This document shows positions 26,501 through 35,523 of a DNA stretch of 64,000 nucleotides, piece by piece. The first letter of the stretch is position 1. The number at the start of each line of letters is the position of its first letter. The translations under genes and the position numbers were made by a program. The DNA comes from Corynebacterium mustelae (GTDB taxonomy: Bacteria > Actinomycetota > Actinomycetes > Mycobacteriales > Mycobacteriaceae). The notes below the pieces were generated by a model. That model was not told the DNA's origin, did not search any database, and saw nothing but the letters and a program-made list of their open reading frames with translations. The stretch is taken from assembly GCF_001020985.1 (NCBI RefSeq), contig NZ_CP011542.1, positions 2,108,001 through 2,172,000 of the forward strand, given 5' to 3'.

Positions 26501-28166
26501 TCTTGCCCTGCTGAATGAAAAACCGGAATTAATTGAGTACCTGTGGCCGATGCTCACCGAACCCCTCGCGCACGCCGCAACACTGCCTACAACACCGAAG
26601 TGGCTCAACGCCATTTTGGATGCTGTGATTTTCCACCAAGACACCCTCAAGCACCACACGCCCAGCCACATCTCGGCAGAAAAATGGGAACCACTGTCCG
26701 CCCTTGCCCACACCACGAAACAGAAATCCACCACCAAAACCGCAAAAACGCTGTCCCTTCTGCAGAAAACCTTCGCGAATATCAACCCCACCCCAGAAAC
26801 CACCCAAACCCTTGGTCCACAGTTCCTGGAGACTTCCAGTCACGGCGACGCCACCAGCCGGAACGTCTCTGTAACAGCGGGACTTGCTGGCGATACCGTG
26901 TTCGTCCCTTACACGGAGGTACCGCCATTCGATCCGGCCATAGTGAAGAACCTGCTGGTCCTCTACCGCGATGGCAATGCCGAAATTTGGTTCACCTCGC
27001 TTCAAGCCGCATTCAACGTGTTCACGCGGGGGTTAAAAGACCTCAGCGTGGCCGACGAGGAGTTTTTCACTTGGGACGGTAAACCCCCAGCAACCCTTGC
27101 CAAGCTGACGGATATTACCCGTGAACTTGCCGACGCTGGCCTGCTTTCCGTGTGCTGGCCACTGTGGGACTACATTCTCGACTACTCCCGCAACCTCCCC
27201 AAACCACTCACCGGCATCCACCACGTTGCCCGCGCCATGGCCGACTATGCGCCCTCGATCGCCCACGCGGTCGTCGAAAAGCAAGCAGAAGGTGAGGCTG
27301 CACAGGCACCAGCGCTTCGGGCCCTTGCAGCAAGTACTGCACGAAGCCAAGCGGTAGAATACGCCAAGCAAGCAGTGGCGCTTTTACCAACCACCAATCT
27401 GGCAGCGCCCACCTTAAAACCAGCCGTACCTGTACAGGCGTGGTCGACCACCATCACACCTAACACGCCCGATCACACGGACTTTGTTCCAAACCCTGAA
27501 ACAGGTGGTAGCCTGTTCCCGCTCACGCTCAAACCCCAAGGATTCCGCAAGCCCCTCACGGTTCACCTCCATCGATCGGATTCTTTAAGCAAAAACGGAA
27601 AACTTGAGGTCAGCACACCTGCGGACGTCTGGAAAGTCATTTATTGGGATGCCGCAACCGCCTCGATGAAAACGGGACGATCAACCTACGGTGACGATGA
27701 AGTGGAGACGGATTTTGTTATTCCGGACAGTTTCGTTGCCGCACTTCTTGCGCAACTTTCCTGCAAAGAACGCCACGCCGCTCTTTACCTTCTGCCCGAG
27801 CTGCTTCATACGAAACATGTTGGGGCGCCTGCCATCGAAACTGCCATGCGCACTCTTCTGCGCTTCCCCGACTTCAACCCTGGCACAGCGCTCTATTTAC
27901 TCAACAAAACTCCGAAGTATATCGAGCACCTGTGGCCAATGCTCACCGAACCCCTCGCGCACGCGGCAACACTGCCCACGACACCGAAGTGGCTCAACGC
28001 CATCTTGGATGCTGTGATTTTCCACCAAGACACCCTCAAGCACCACACTCCCAGCCACATCCCGGCAGAAAAATGGGAACCACTCTCCACCCTTGCTCAC
28101 ACCATGACGAAGAAATCCGCCGCTAAAACCAAGGTTGACCAGCTCAACTGCTTCTTCCACCCCTGA
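23583..28166 (+). CDS. Array paralog A6: giant copy with internally duplicated C-terminal half
   Basis: 1527 aa; GAAAGGAATAAG precedes ATG 23583 (MSAQLKAAVEILTKLGW). Core: VWNVERFAPKPADLAAKLA near 380, CLLARPSFVDRSILVPDLLE near 478, RGLLRPNVADIKHLDW, LLSVCWPLWEHILNYSH near 715. The C-terminal module follows (about 815-1070: WNYLFWDSETASL, VPDSFVAVMLAHLSSGD, HLWP-type motif LWPMLTEPLAHAATLPTTPK). Then a second partial core (FTRGLKDLSVADEEFFTWDG, LLSVCWPLWDYILDYSRN near 1189) and a second C-terminal module finish the protein. The repeated 3' blocks at about 26535-26700 and 27930-28095 are nearly identical in DNA, so the duplication is recent or kept uniform by gene conversion. Confidence 0.9.
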   Translation: MSAQLKAAVEILTKLGWANVDAANVLTLPLGTADQQKIIKHSLKSGTWMGQGWSSDDPLKEHGEVSSKNALVYLLRIGFLPSSAFTSDAVDYLDKLTLLPVLEAAEKPFAEKIIQQTYSRVIRFGEHEPTRLGATIIQVVHSKNLPLPVTVEYFKDWAALAALALGAREVSMWDNGPTPPVEVFSSRFAEHLTLGVELGTPATGPFSTVFAAGHNRGWIAHDQALSLAVQGLTLATRPGDRKRWTEILTTDLQATPEELLPHAQQLHQAVSTGEGLIVEKIAVPLIPHLGAAELTDYALPALYAKTVKALTLVLKTLAKLTPHPDVTTTLGPRIVELSYHGNLPIQKLAAALTTSWNVPQDEGADATPNTTFTPYIPAPPVWNVERFAPKPADLAAKLAEGDLDDPFNSTLASEELIHLIVEGAYSNPEETRRTLSGVTERDEKGLIYTWVTGKKINERLREFHGNYFGPLSRLGKIPCLLARPSFVDRSILVPDLLERLERYVESGAKAIASDLELAITRLDVSGIDIPATQEILRKFSIPISVSARKDVSYTVGEVLAAYIADPFVDPGLSYRDDYAETTIPIPETLWQFPEFFGGDKELGGGYLSSFPLFGDVVATAFIFADEANSNVDRYCDQLSYRRSPLEPGMSMNLLSLYRAGNPATKERAFNAAVTAFTRGLLRPNVADIKHLDWRDHPPTHLAQLVDTTRELADAGLLSVCWPLWEHILNYSHTQPKPLTGIHHVAHAMADYAPSINHALTENQAEVEVAQVPALRALAESKAKNKAVTYAKEAVQHLPVLTKDSAAQPASTTQPVTWSATIIPNTPDVTEFIPNPETGGLYPITVKPSGFEQPLTTQYDTSIDFCTTGKLQVTTPDDVWNYLFWDSETASLVAEERTDAYFDLPDPTAHKEHVPFVVPDSFVAVMLAHLSSGDRYQAKRQLPRLFRSAHIGSPAIEAAMRKLLRFPDFNPGKALALLNEKPELIEYLWPMLTEPLAHAATLPTTPKWLNAILDAVIFHQDTLKHHTPSHISAEKWEPLSALAHTTKQKSTTKTAKTLSLLQKTFANINPTPETTQTLGPQFLETSSHGDATSRNVSVTAGLAGDTVFVPYTEVPPFDPAIVKNLLVLYRDGNAEIWFTSLQAAFNVFTRGLKDLSVADEEFFTWDGKPPATLAKLTDITRELADAGLLSVCWPLWDYILDYSRNLPKPLTGIHHVARAMADYAPSIAHAVVEKQAEGEAAQAPALRALAASTARSQAVEYAKQAVALLPTTNLAAPTLKPAVPVQAWSTTITPNTPDHTDFVPNPETGGSLFPLTLKPQGFRKPLTVHLHRSDSLSKNGKLEVSTPADVWKVIYWDAATASMKTGRSTYGDDEVETDFVIPDSFVAALLAQLSCKERHAALYLLPELLHTKHVGAPAIETAMRTLLRFPDFNPGTALYLLNKTPKYIEHLWPMLTEPLAHAATLPTTPKWLNAILDAVIFHQDTLKHHTPSHIPAEKWEPLSTLAHTMTKKSAAKTKVDQLNCFFHP

Positions 28167-28211
28167 AAACCACCTCACAACGTCTGTGCACTCTGAAAGA
28201 GATTGGTCACC

Positions 28212-31200
28212 ATGTCCACGCAACTTACGAAAGCCCTCGACACCCTCACCGAACTTGGGTGGGCAAACGCCCAGCCCGCCGATGTTCTTCGCCTGCCGCT
28301 GGGCACTGATGACCAACAGAATCTGCTCATCAAAGCCCTTAAACCTGGGACGTGGCTAAACCAATCGCATATTGGTGAAAATTGGGTGGCAAACATCCTG
28401 TTCTACCTGTTGCGTGTCGGGGCGGTTCCCGATCGGGCGTTGTCACCTTCGACAATCCGTGACCTTGATCAACCCACTGTGTTTACAATCCTGGCTGCTT
28501 CTGATGGGGTTTTCATCGAAGAATTTCTCAACCGCGGCTACGAAAGAATCCGTGGTCTTGGTGCTCAACAAACTTCCGTGCTGGCGGAATTGGCGGTGCG
28601 TTGCGTGCACGAGAAAAACCTACCAATCCTTCAAGCACCGCAATACTTCACTGACTGGGTGGAACACACCTGCGGAATCTTCCATTCGTCTTCGGCTTGC
28701 GAGCAGCACTGTGACACAATCCTTCAGCCCCGTTTCGTTGAACACGTCACCCACGGTGTCACCAATGCGGTACCAGTGACAGGGCATTTCGGCGATGTAT
28801 TCTGCGAGGGATTACGCCGCGGTTGGGTTACCCGCGAAAAGGCACTAGAGCTTGTCATTCAAGGACTCACACTAGCCACCCGACCCGGCGACCGGAAACG
28901 CTGGACAGAAATACTCACCACCGACCTTCAAGCAACGCCCGAAGAACTCCTCCCCCACGCACAGCAACTAAACCAAGCCGTTGCCACCGGCGAAACCCCA
29001 CTCATCGAACACATCGCCGTCCCACTCATCCCACACCTAGATCTTAAGGAACTCACCGACCATGCTTTGCCCGCGCTTTACGCGAAAACCGCCAAAGCAC
29101 TCACCCTCGTACTGAAAACACTCGCAAAGCTCACCCCGCACCCAGACGTCACCGCAACCCTTGGACCACGAATCGCGGAGCTAACTGGCCACAGCAACAC
29201 CCACATCCAAAAACTCGCCGCCGCACTTACAACCAGCTGGGGCATTGCCACACCACCACCCAACGCAGAAACCAGCATCGTGCCTTATATTCCCGCACCA
29301 CCGTTGTGGGCGCCGTCGCCGTTTGCCCCGTCCACTAGTGATCTCGCCGAAAGCTTCGCCCGGCTTACACATGGGCAGTGGGATCACATCGCCGATGTTG
29401 CCTCAGAAGAATTCCTAGCTCTCGCAGTGGAACGTGCTTTCACCCACCCCGACGATGTCCGCCGCGTCCTCAGCGCTGCCGCCGATACTCACTGGGATGG
29501 GGTTTTGCAGGGCTGGGCTCGCGGCGCTCTTCCTGATGACCAGCACGATTTCACGAGGGATCACCACGCCATCTGTCGTCTCGAGCGTATCCCGTGCCTT
29601 CTTTCCACGCCGTCTTTGCGTGATTTCTCGCTCGCGTTGCCTGATTTCTTAAGCAGACTCGAACGCTACCGCGCAGAAAACTGCACCGTATTTACGAGCG
29701 ATCTGGTTCTCGCGCTCTGCCGACTCCGGCTCACCGCAGGCGAAAAAGACGAGCTTGTTGCCGCCGTCGACAAGCACGATGCGCCTGAAAACGACATCAT
29801 CGCAGCTTTCCTCACCACGTGTTGGCGCGAAACGGGCATGCACCACAAGCCGGAACACCCCGACACAGCCGCCGAACAGGAAATCAAGGATGCGTGGCCG
29901 CACGACTGCAACGGCCTGACCTTCCCGAATGCTGAATCCTTGGATCGGACATTCATCATTTTCCCCGACGAGGCCAACGCGCACGCCGACACGGACTGCA
30001 TCATCCTAGCCCACCACCGCACACCCCTGTCACCTGCGGATACGGTGAATCTGCTGGCGCTTTTCCGCGCCGGAAAACCCGAAACGAAAGCGAAAGCTTG
30101 TGATGCCGCCATCACAGCTTTTCGACGCGGGCTCATCCTCCCCAACGTCGCCGACGTGGCGTACCTTGACGGCACCAACAACACCCCAACGCATCTGGCC
30201 CAGCTCATCGACACTACTCGCGAGCTTGCCGACGCCGGCCTGCTGTCCGTGTGCTGGCCACTGTGGGAACACATCCTCAACTACTCCCACACCCAGCCGA
30301 AACCACTCACCGGAATCCACCATGTCGCCCACGCCATGGCCGACTACGCACCCTCAATCACCCACGCCCTCACAGAAAACCAAGCCCCAAGTGAGGTCGC
30401 CCACGTGCCAGCACTGCGCGCACTCGCAGAAAGCAAGGCAAAAAATAAAGCAGTCATGTTTGCGAAGGAGGCGGTATCTGCTCTTCCGGAAAGTGCTACC
30501 ACCCCAGCTTCGAAGCCGAAGAAGCCAGAAACCTCCTGGTCACGCGATGTAATCCCACATATTCCTGACAGCGGAAGCCTCGTCTCCTCAGGGAACGCGA
30601 ATGAGGTTTTTCTGCAATTACCAGGACATCCACAGCCGTTTGAGGTATTTCTCACCGGCTGGGCCACCGACTACCTGTATGAGGAGGGACGGTTAAGTTT
30701 CCGCACCAAGTCGGGTGAGCAGAGTTGGTTGTACTGGGATGGCGCACAGATTGTTGAAACGCCGCGCCGCGACCGCCTAGGGGATGAGCCTGTGGTGATT
30801 CCGGATAGTTTCATTGCTGTGGTTGTGGCGTATCAGTGCTCCAAGTTCGAGCCTTATTCGATGCGCGAAGAGCTCAGTTCCCTAGTGGAAGAGGGTCTTG
30901 TGGGTGCACCTGGGATTGAGGCAGCCATGCACCAAGTGTTGGGGTTGGAAGAGTTCAGCCCCGCGAAGGCACTGTATGTGCTCACCGAAAAGCCTGAGTT
31001 TATCGAGCATTTGTGGCCGATGCTCACCGAACCTGTCGCCTATGCTGCCACGTTGCCGAAGCAGCCGCGGTGGCTGAACAAGGTCCTCGATGCGATAGCA
31101 TTCCACCAAGATGCCCTCAAGCGCCACACACCCAGCCACATCCGAGCAGAAAAATGGGATGCGCTGGCCACGCTCACCACCTGTTACCCTAAGCCGAGCG

Positions 31201-31250
31201 CCGCCACAAAGAAGGCAAAAACCCTCCACCAGTTTTTCACACAACCATGA
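28212..31250 (+). CDS. Array paralog A7: long form, mosaic with A6
   Basis: 1012 aa from ATG 28212 (MSTQLTKALDTLTELGW); a TTG at 28203 is in frame but weaker. Landmarks: LWAPSPFAPSTSDLAESFA near 364, CLLSTPSLRDFSLALPDFL near 461, RGLILPNVADVAYLDG, LLSVCWPLWEHILNYSH near 676, then the C-terminal module from about 776 (WLYWDGAQIVETPRRDRLG, HLWPMLTEPVAYAATLPKQP, PRWLNKVLDAIAFHQD). DNA blocks at about 28885-28970 and 30180-30380 are almost identical to A6 (24275-24365 and 25665-25870), while the sequence between them differs strongly. The stop overlaps the start of A8. Confidence 0.9.
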   Translation: MSTQLTKALDTLTELGWANAQPADVLRLPLGTDDQQNLLIKALKPGTWLNQSHIGENWVANILFYLLRVGAVPDRALSPSTIRDLDQPTVFTILAASDGVFIEEFLNRGYERIRGLGAQQTSVLAELAVRCVHEKNLPILQAPQYFTDWVEHTCGIFHSSSACEQHCDTILQPRFVEHVTHGVTNAVPVTGHFGDVFCEGLRRGWVTREKALELVIQGLTLATRPGDRKRWTEILTTDLQATPEELLPHAQQLNQAVATGETPLIEHIAVPLIPHLDLKELTDHALPALYAKTAKALTLVLKTLAKLTPHPDVTATLGPRIAELTGHSNTHIQKLAAALTTSWGIATPPPNAETSIVPYIPAPPLWAPSPFAPSTSDLAESFARLTHGQWDHIADVASEEFLALAVERAFTHPDDVRRVLSAAADTHWDGVLQGWARGALPDDQHDFTRDHHAICRLERIPCLLSTPSLRDFSLALPDFLSRLERYRAENCTVFTSDLVLALCRLRLTAGEKDELVAAVDKHDAPENDIIAAFLTTCWRETGMHHKPEHPDTAAEQEIKDAWPHDCNGLTFPNAESLDRTFIIFPDEANAHADTDCIILAHHRTPLSPADTVNLLALFRAGKPETKAKACDAAITAFRRGLILPNVADVAYLDGTNNTPTHLAQLIDTTRELADAGLLSVCWPLWEHILNYSHTQPKPLTGIHHVAHAMADYAPSITHALTENQAPSEVAHVPALRALAESKAKNKAVMFAKEAVSALPESATTPASKPKKPETSWSRDVIPHIPDSGSLVSSGNANEVFLQLPGHPQPFEVFLTGWATDYLYEEGRLSFRTKSGEQSWLYWDGAQIVETPRRDRLGDEPVVIPDSFIAVVVAYQCSKFEPYSMREELSSLVEEGLVGAPGIEAAMHQVLGLEEFSPAKALYVLTEKPEFIEHLWPMLTEPVAYAATLPKQPRWLNKVLDAIAFHQDALKRHTPSHIRAEKWDALATLTTCYPKPSAATKKAKTLHQFFTQP

Positions 31251-33553
31251 CCACACCGAACCCGCACCTTGACACCGCTACCAGCATTTTTACCCAGCTC
31301 GGCTGGGGTGAAATCCCCCTTGAGCTCACACCAACCCACACGATAGGTACCGCCACGCAGCAACAGCAAGCACGGGAAGGTTTAGAAAGCGGGCCGTTTC
31401 GCTCCTACTCGTTGGATCAAAATTTTTCGGTGTGCACCACGATCCATGTTGATGTGGATGATGTCAGATTAGCCCTGTTTGCCCTCCGGCTGGGGATGCC
31501 CCTTATGCGGGTTGCGGAGCTTTTGTCTGATATGAAGATCCATTCCCCTCTTCCCCTTGATGCTGTGCGGGAGATTCTTCGCGGTTACGGCCCCGATTTT
31601 TTGAACAAACTTGTGCGTTTCGCCTGCGATCCTTCCTTACGTTCGGGCACCCACGAGGAAAGCCGGTTGGGGTGTTTCGTGGTGGATTGGGTACTTCACG
31701 GTCTTGTTTCGCCACCTGAGTCGGGGGAGTTTTACAAGGATTGGGCCCTGTTTGCCGCGAATGTACTCAACCCGTCGGGGCTGCCCGAGAAGTTTCACAT
31801 TGCAAGAAACCTCCCCCACCTTGATCTGGTTCTTCCCCAGTTTGTCGAGTTCTTCCACGCTGCCCTTCGCCACGGCGTACCCGCCACCAGCCCGTTTGGG
31901 TATCTGTTGCCCGGCGCGGTCAAACATGGCGTGCTTTCGCGTGAGCAGGCTATCGATATGTGTTTCCGCGCGTTGAGTTCTGCGGTTCGCCCGGGCAATC
32001 GGAAGCGGTGGGCACAGCTGTTGGTGCAGGATTTTCAGCTTTCGCCTGCGCACATGCTGCCGCATCTTGATCAGATTGTGCCGCTTGTGGCGACTGTGGA
32101 GGAGCCGATGATTACGCTGTTTGCGCTTCCACTGTTGCCGGTTGTGGATTCTGACAGGCCGGCTGATCTTGCGGTTCCGGCGCTTTGTGCGCGCTCCCGG
32201 AAGACTCTGGTTGCGGTGTTGCAGGCGTTGGCGCTGCGTACTGATGACCGTTCTGGGTATGCGGAACAGTTACGTGAGTTGGCAGAGTCTCGGGATGCGA
32301 AGGTTGCAGCACTTGCAAAGGATTTGGTGGGGCATGCTCCAGAGCACCCGCAACCAGTGGTTCCATTGTGGTCTCCTACCCCGCCAACGTGGACGACTCC
32401 CCGGTTCGAGCCTGGCCCTGCCACGGTGGATGGGATTGTGGCGAACTTGAAGGCTGCCACGCAAGACTGTCTGGCGGTAGAGAAGGTTCTTGCGCAACTT
32501 GTTGAGCTTTCACTCTCGGATGTTGCGGCGGCCAAACGCGCGGTCAGCGGGGTGTCAGCGCGGGATTTTCCCGTGCTCAACAGGTGGACGAAGGGATCAT
32601 TGTGCGCGCCGGATTCCACGAATGGGGCCGATCACGCGGCCGCAATTGTGCGGGATTTGGGCACCATTCCGTGCGCCTTGTCGCGGCCTACCTGGGTGGA
32701 TTTCCGCATCGACCCCGCCGACCTGCTCACCCGCCTTGAGCTTTTTCAACAGCACAATATCCCCGCGCGGGTCGCGGATTTCCAGCGCGCTCTCCTACGG
32801 CTCGACGTCACAAGGATTCCCGGCGACTGGGCGCGGCGTTGTGCGGCTCTTACTGTGCCTGTGCTTTTCGACGACAACACGCCCGCCCCCATCACCCTCG
32901 CCGAGTTCCTAGCCAACTACCCCGCGCAACCAGTGGCTGAGCCTTCTGGTGTAGGGCGAGAATCCTTGCGCTTCACACTGATCACGAAGGAGAAACTGCC
33001 GCTTCTACCTGAGGTTTTCCCACTGATGCCCCACGCGGTGCTCGATAACCTGCAAGGCTTTAACGAGGATCATGAGCGCATGCTTAAGACGGCGTGGTGG
33101 CTTGCCCATCAGCCCGCACCGTTGGATTCGGCGCAGCTGATCAACCTCTTGTTGTGTATCCCGGAAAAAGAGAGTGTCGCCGCAGCGATTGTTCAGGCTA
33201 TCCAGGGCGCGTGGTCGCGGGGGCTGATTCACCCGAACGTTGCGCGGCTTGATCACCTAAAGGAAGGCAATATCCACCACAGTGTTCCCGCCGAGGTCAC
33301 CCGACTGAAAGAACTTGTCGAGCTGGGAATGTTGTCCGTTGTGTGGGACATTTTCGATCAACGCTTGGGGCAGGCCGCGCTTTATCCACTGCACCCCAAT
33401 CTGATCCTTACTGTGGATGCTGTCGATGAGTATCTCCCCCATGTACCCAACGAGGCACGTATTTTACCTGGCCTCCACGCACTAGCAGCAAGGAAAGGGA
33501 ATGCGAAAGCTGTTCGCCGCGCCCGGGAGGTTGTGGAAAAGCACAAACTATAG
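31247..33553 (+). CDS. Array paralog A8: short form coupled to A7
   Basis: 768 aa. ATG 31247 overlaps the A7 stop (ATGA), so translation is coupled. Start MTTPNPHLDTATSIFTQLGW matches the family. Landmarks: TIGTATQQQQAREGL, TWTTPRFEPGPATVDGIVA near 381, CALSRPTWVDFRIDPADLLT near 477, AWSRGLIHPNVARLDHL, MLSVVWDIFDQRLG near 694, ending HALAARKGNAKAVRRAREVV. The VWDxFDQxLG and PNEARxLPGLxxxA signatures are shared with A9 and A10, so A8-A10 form a sub-branch. Higher GC third positions than A6/A7. Confidence 0.9.
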   Translation: MTTPNPHLDTATSIFTQLGWGEIPLELTPTHTIGTATQQQQAREGLESGPFRSYSLDQNFSVCTTIHVDVDDVRLALFALRLGMPLMRVAELLSDMKIHSPLPLDAVREILRGYGPDFLNKLVRFACDPSLRSGTHEESRLGCFVVDWVLHGLVSPPESGEFYKDWALFAANVLNPSGLPEKFHIARNLPHLDLVLPQFVEFFHAALRHGVPATSPFGYLLPGAVKHGVLSREQAIDMCFRALSSAVRPGNRKRWAQLLVQDFQLSPAHMLPHLDQIVPLVATVEEPMITLFALPLLPVVDSDRPADLAVPALCARSRKTLVAVLQALALRTDDRSGYAEQLRELAESRDAKVAALAKDLVGHAPEHPQPVVPLWSPTPPTWTTPRFEPGPATVDGIVANLKAATQDCLAVEKVLAQLVELSLSDVAAAKRAVSGVSARDFPVLNRWTKGSLCAPDSTNGADHAAAIVRDLGTIPCALSRPTWVDFRIDPADLLTRLELFQQHNIPARVADFQRALLRLDVTRIPGDWARRCAALTVPVLFDDNTPAPITLAEFLANYPAQPVAEPSGVGRESLRFTLITKEKLPLLPEVFPLMPHAVLDNLQGFNEDHERMLKTAWWLAHQPAPLDSAQLINLLLCIPEKESVAAAIVQAIQGAWSRGLIHPNVARLDHLKEGNIHHSVPAEVTRLKELVELGMLSVVWDIFDQRLGQAALYPLHPNLILTVDAVDEYLPHVPNEARILPGLHALAARKGNAKAVRRAREVVEKHKL

Positions 33554-33611
33554 CTTTCTATTGCAGGCTCGAAACATTTCGGTGGATAATCTTGGAAAAT
33601 ACAAGAAAGAT

Positions 33612-33628
33612 CCTCTTTTCCAAAGAGG
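33612..33628 (+). terminator. Hairpin after A8
   Basis: CCTCTTT (33612-33618) and AAAGAGG (33622-33628) form a 7-bp stem with a 3-nt loop in the 197-bp convergent gap between A8 and the YdcK-like gene. No U tract follows, so termination is only suggested by position. I see no gene in this gap. Confidence 0.3.
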
Positions 33629-33750
33629 TAATTCCGCAGATTTAGCCGGGTCACCTAGCTTTTCCCATCAATGTGTTTTCCATGCTCAATCCGCATTCCT
33701 GCGCTTCAAGAATAGCCGTGTTCACTTTCACCGCAAGAAAAGACCTCGTG

Positions 33751-34557
33751 TTACTTAGACGCCGAACGCCTGATCCGTGCCTGTAACGCCCGATGCGCGG
33801 CGTACACAAGCTGGCAATTGATGGGGTCCATCATGATTTCTCTCAATACCGTTTCAGTTTCCGCTGCTCTATCCGCCCAACCCTCGGTCTGGAAAGCGGT
33901 GACGTGATGTGCCTGTTTCCCAAACGGCCCAAGGAGAATAAAATCCTCGCAAGACTCAACGTGAGCATTTTTAGAAAGGCACGCAAAGTCCACAACAGTG
34001 CCGTGAACAAAGGCATTCCCAGAAATCCGTGCCTTCGCACCACACCTGCTTTCTTTGACCACGGCACGGCCGAAAATTGAGGAATCCTGCACAGTTGAAT
34101 CCTCCACACGAGCGTGCCCAGAAACCCATGCGCCTTCACTGATGAACGATTCCCCACGAATACGGGCATGGCCGTCGATCACAGCATCACCCCACACTTT
34201 GGTTTTCCCCGCCACAAGAGCACGTCCTGCCACCAATGCACACTCACCAACTGTGGCATGCCCCTTGATCCGCGCCTTCCCGCACGCACGGGCTTCGCCA
34301 CCAACATAGGCGTGTCCTGTGATCCGAGCGTTTTCCCACGCTTCGGCATCTTCAGCAACCCACGCATTCTTCCCAATCCGCGGTTTATCGGAAGACACAT
34401 GAGTGGAACTCACCCAACCACCAACATCCCCCTTCTTCACATCATGAGCAGGAATATCCCGGGTGGCGCGAATGCGAAAAAGCTGAACTCCCTCTGAGTT
34501 GAGTTTTGTCTCACTGGTGAGTTCGTAGTGGAGAGCTTTTTCGTTATCTTTTGCCAC
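33751..34557 (-). CDS. YdcK-like left-handed beta-helix protein
   Basis: 268 aa starting at GTG 34557, with AAGGAACGG upstream. After a short N-domain (HYELTSETKLNSEGVQLFRI, then GDVGGWV near residue 45) come about fourteen imperfect six-residue turns such as ARITGHAYVGGEARACGKAR and IKGHATVGECALVAGRALVA, the pattern of a parallel left-handed beta helix. The layout matches the YdcK group of E. coli and phage-associated relatives; their function is not established. No acyltransferase catalytic His is identifiable. Two decayed relatives occur at 46318-46419 and 47822-48067, each divergent from a gene of a separate paralog pair, so this gene has been copied around the locus. Confidence 0.8.
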   Translation of the reverse strand: MAKDNEKALHYELTSETKLNSEGVQLFRIRATRDIPAHDVKKGDVGGWVSSTHVSSDKPRIGKNAWVAEDAEAWENARITGHAYVGGEARACGKARIKGHATVGECALVAGRALVAGKTKVWGDAVIDGHARIRGESFISEGAWVSGHARVEDSTVQDSSIFGRAVVKESRCGAKARISGNAFVHGTVVDFACLSKNAHVESCEDFILLGPFGKQAHHVTAFQTEGWADRAAETETVLREIMMDPINCQLVYAAHRALQARIRRSASK

Positions 34558-34822
34558 GGTACCGTTCCTTTTTAGACATTTCCTTGCGCAAGGTTAACAC
34601 TATGAATGCTTGAGCACTGAGGTTTTCTCAACGAGATCATCCGTGATCAGATTCTTCTCACAGGAGTTCCTCAAGACACAAGTAAAAGAGTATCTGCTTG
34701 AGCTTCCAGTTTTCCCGATTGGCCCATTCAAGGGGTTGGTGAGGAAAGCGCACCAAAAACTTAGTTAACTCCTATTGATTTACGCCGTAGCGGTCACGTG
34801 TGCGCTGCTATCTTCTACTGTT

Positions 34823-35503
34823 ATGAGGGAAAGACCATGCTACGCCTACGCCGACCGTGCCGCCGACACGGTTATGGGTGCCACTTACCGGCTTGAGCAG
34901 ATACCTGTTGGGAAAGTCCTTCTCACATCTGGGCTGATCGAAGCCTGCGATCCGTTTGTTTCCCTCGGCGATGCTGGCTACTACTCCGCCCCGAAGGGCG
35001 AGTTCACGGTACTCGCCACCGTGGCGCACACTACGGAAAACAAAGAACCGGACCCGCGTGTTGCATACCTCAGTGTTGTTTTCAGCGATGACCCAGCCGT
35101 CCGATTCGAGGACGCAACGCCCCTTAACGTTGACCAAGACAAGGCCGCGGACGAAGAGTGGGTATTTGGTGTGGGCGTGGATGCAGGAATTGTGGCTTTC
35201 GTGGATAGGATCGCGGCGGAATCCATGAAGAAGCATATTGAAGAAAACGACATCGATTTTGTCGATACTTTAACCGACCACCACCAACCAGATAGCTGGT
35301 TCAGTCTTTTAGAAAACCCTGACCACTACGCACATTCCGTTGCCAACGTCCCGCTACCATTCGTCACAGGTGGGGAGAATGTGGTGATGAGTTTCTCCGG
35401 TTGGGGCGACGGATTCTACCCAGTGTTGGCTGGGTTTAGCGCCGACGGGGATCTTGTGAGCTACCACATTGATTTACACATGGTCGACACCCCTGCCACA
35501 TAG
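34823..35503 (+). CDS. DUF4241 family protein
   Basis: About 226 aa from ATG 34823. TATCTT at 34809-34814 ends 8 nt before it, indicating a leaderless mRNA; an upstream start at 34775 is less likely. Family hallmarks: SGLIEACDPFVSLGD, APKGEFTVLATVAH, RVAYLSVVFSD, WVFGVGVDAGIVAFVDRIA and SGWGDGFYPVLAGFSADGDL. These match DUF4241 as I know it, a family common beside polymorphic toxin and immunity genes but without an assigned activity. It sits 20 bp before A9 and may be co-transcribed with it. Confidence 0.8.
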   Translation: MRERPCYAYADRAADTVMGATYRLEQIPVGKVLLTSGLIEACDPFVSLGDAGYYSAPKGEFTVLATVAHTTENKEPDPRVAYLSVVFSDDPAVRFEDATPLNVDQDKAADEEWVFGVGVDAGIVAFVDRIAAESMKKHIEENDIDFVDTLTDHHQPDSWFSLLENPDHYAHSVANVPLPFVTGGENVVMSFSGWGDGFYPVLAGFSADGDLVSYHIDLHMVDTPAT

Positions 35504-35523
35504 CACGAAGGAATTTGCTCACA

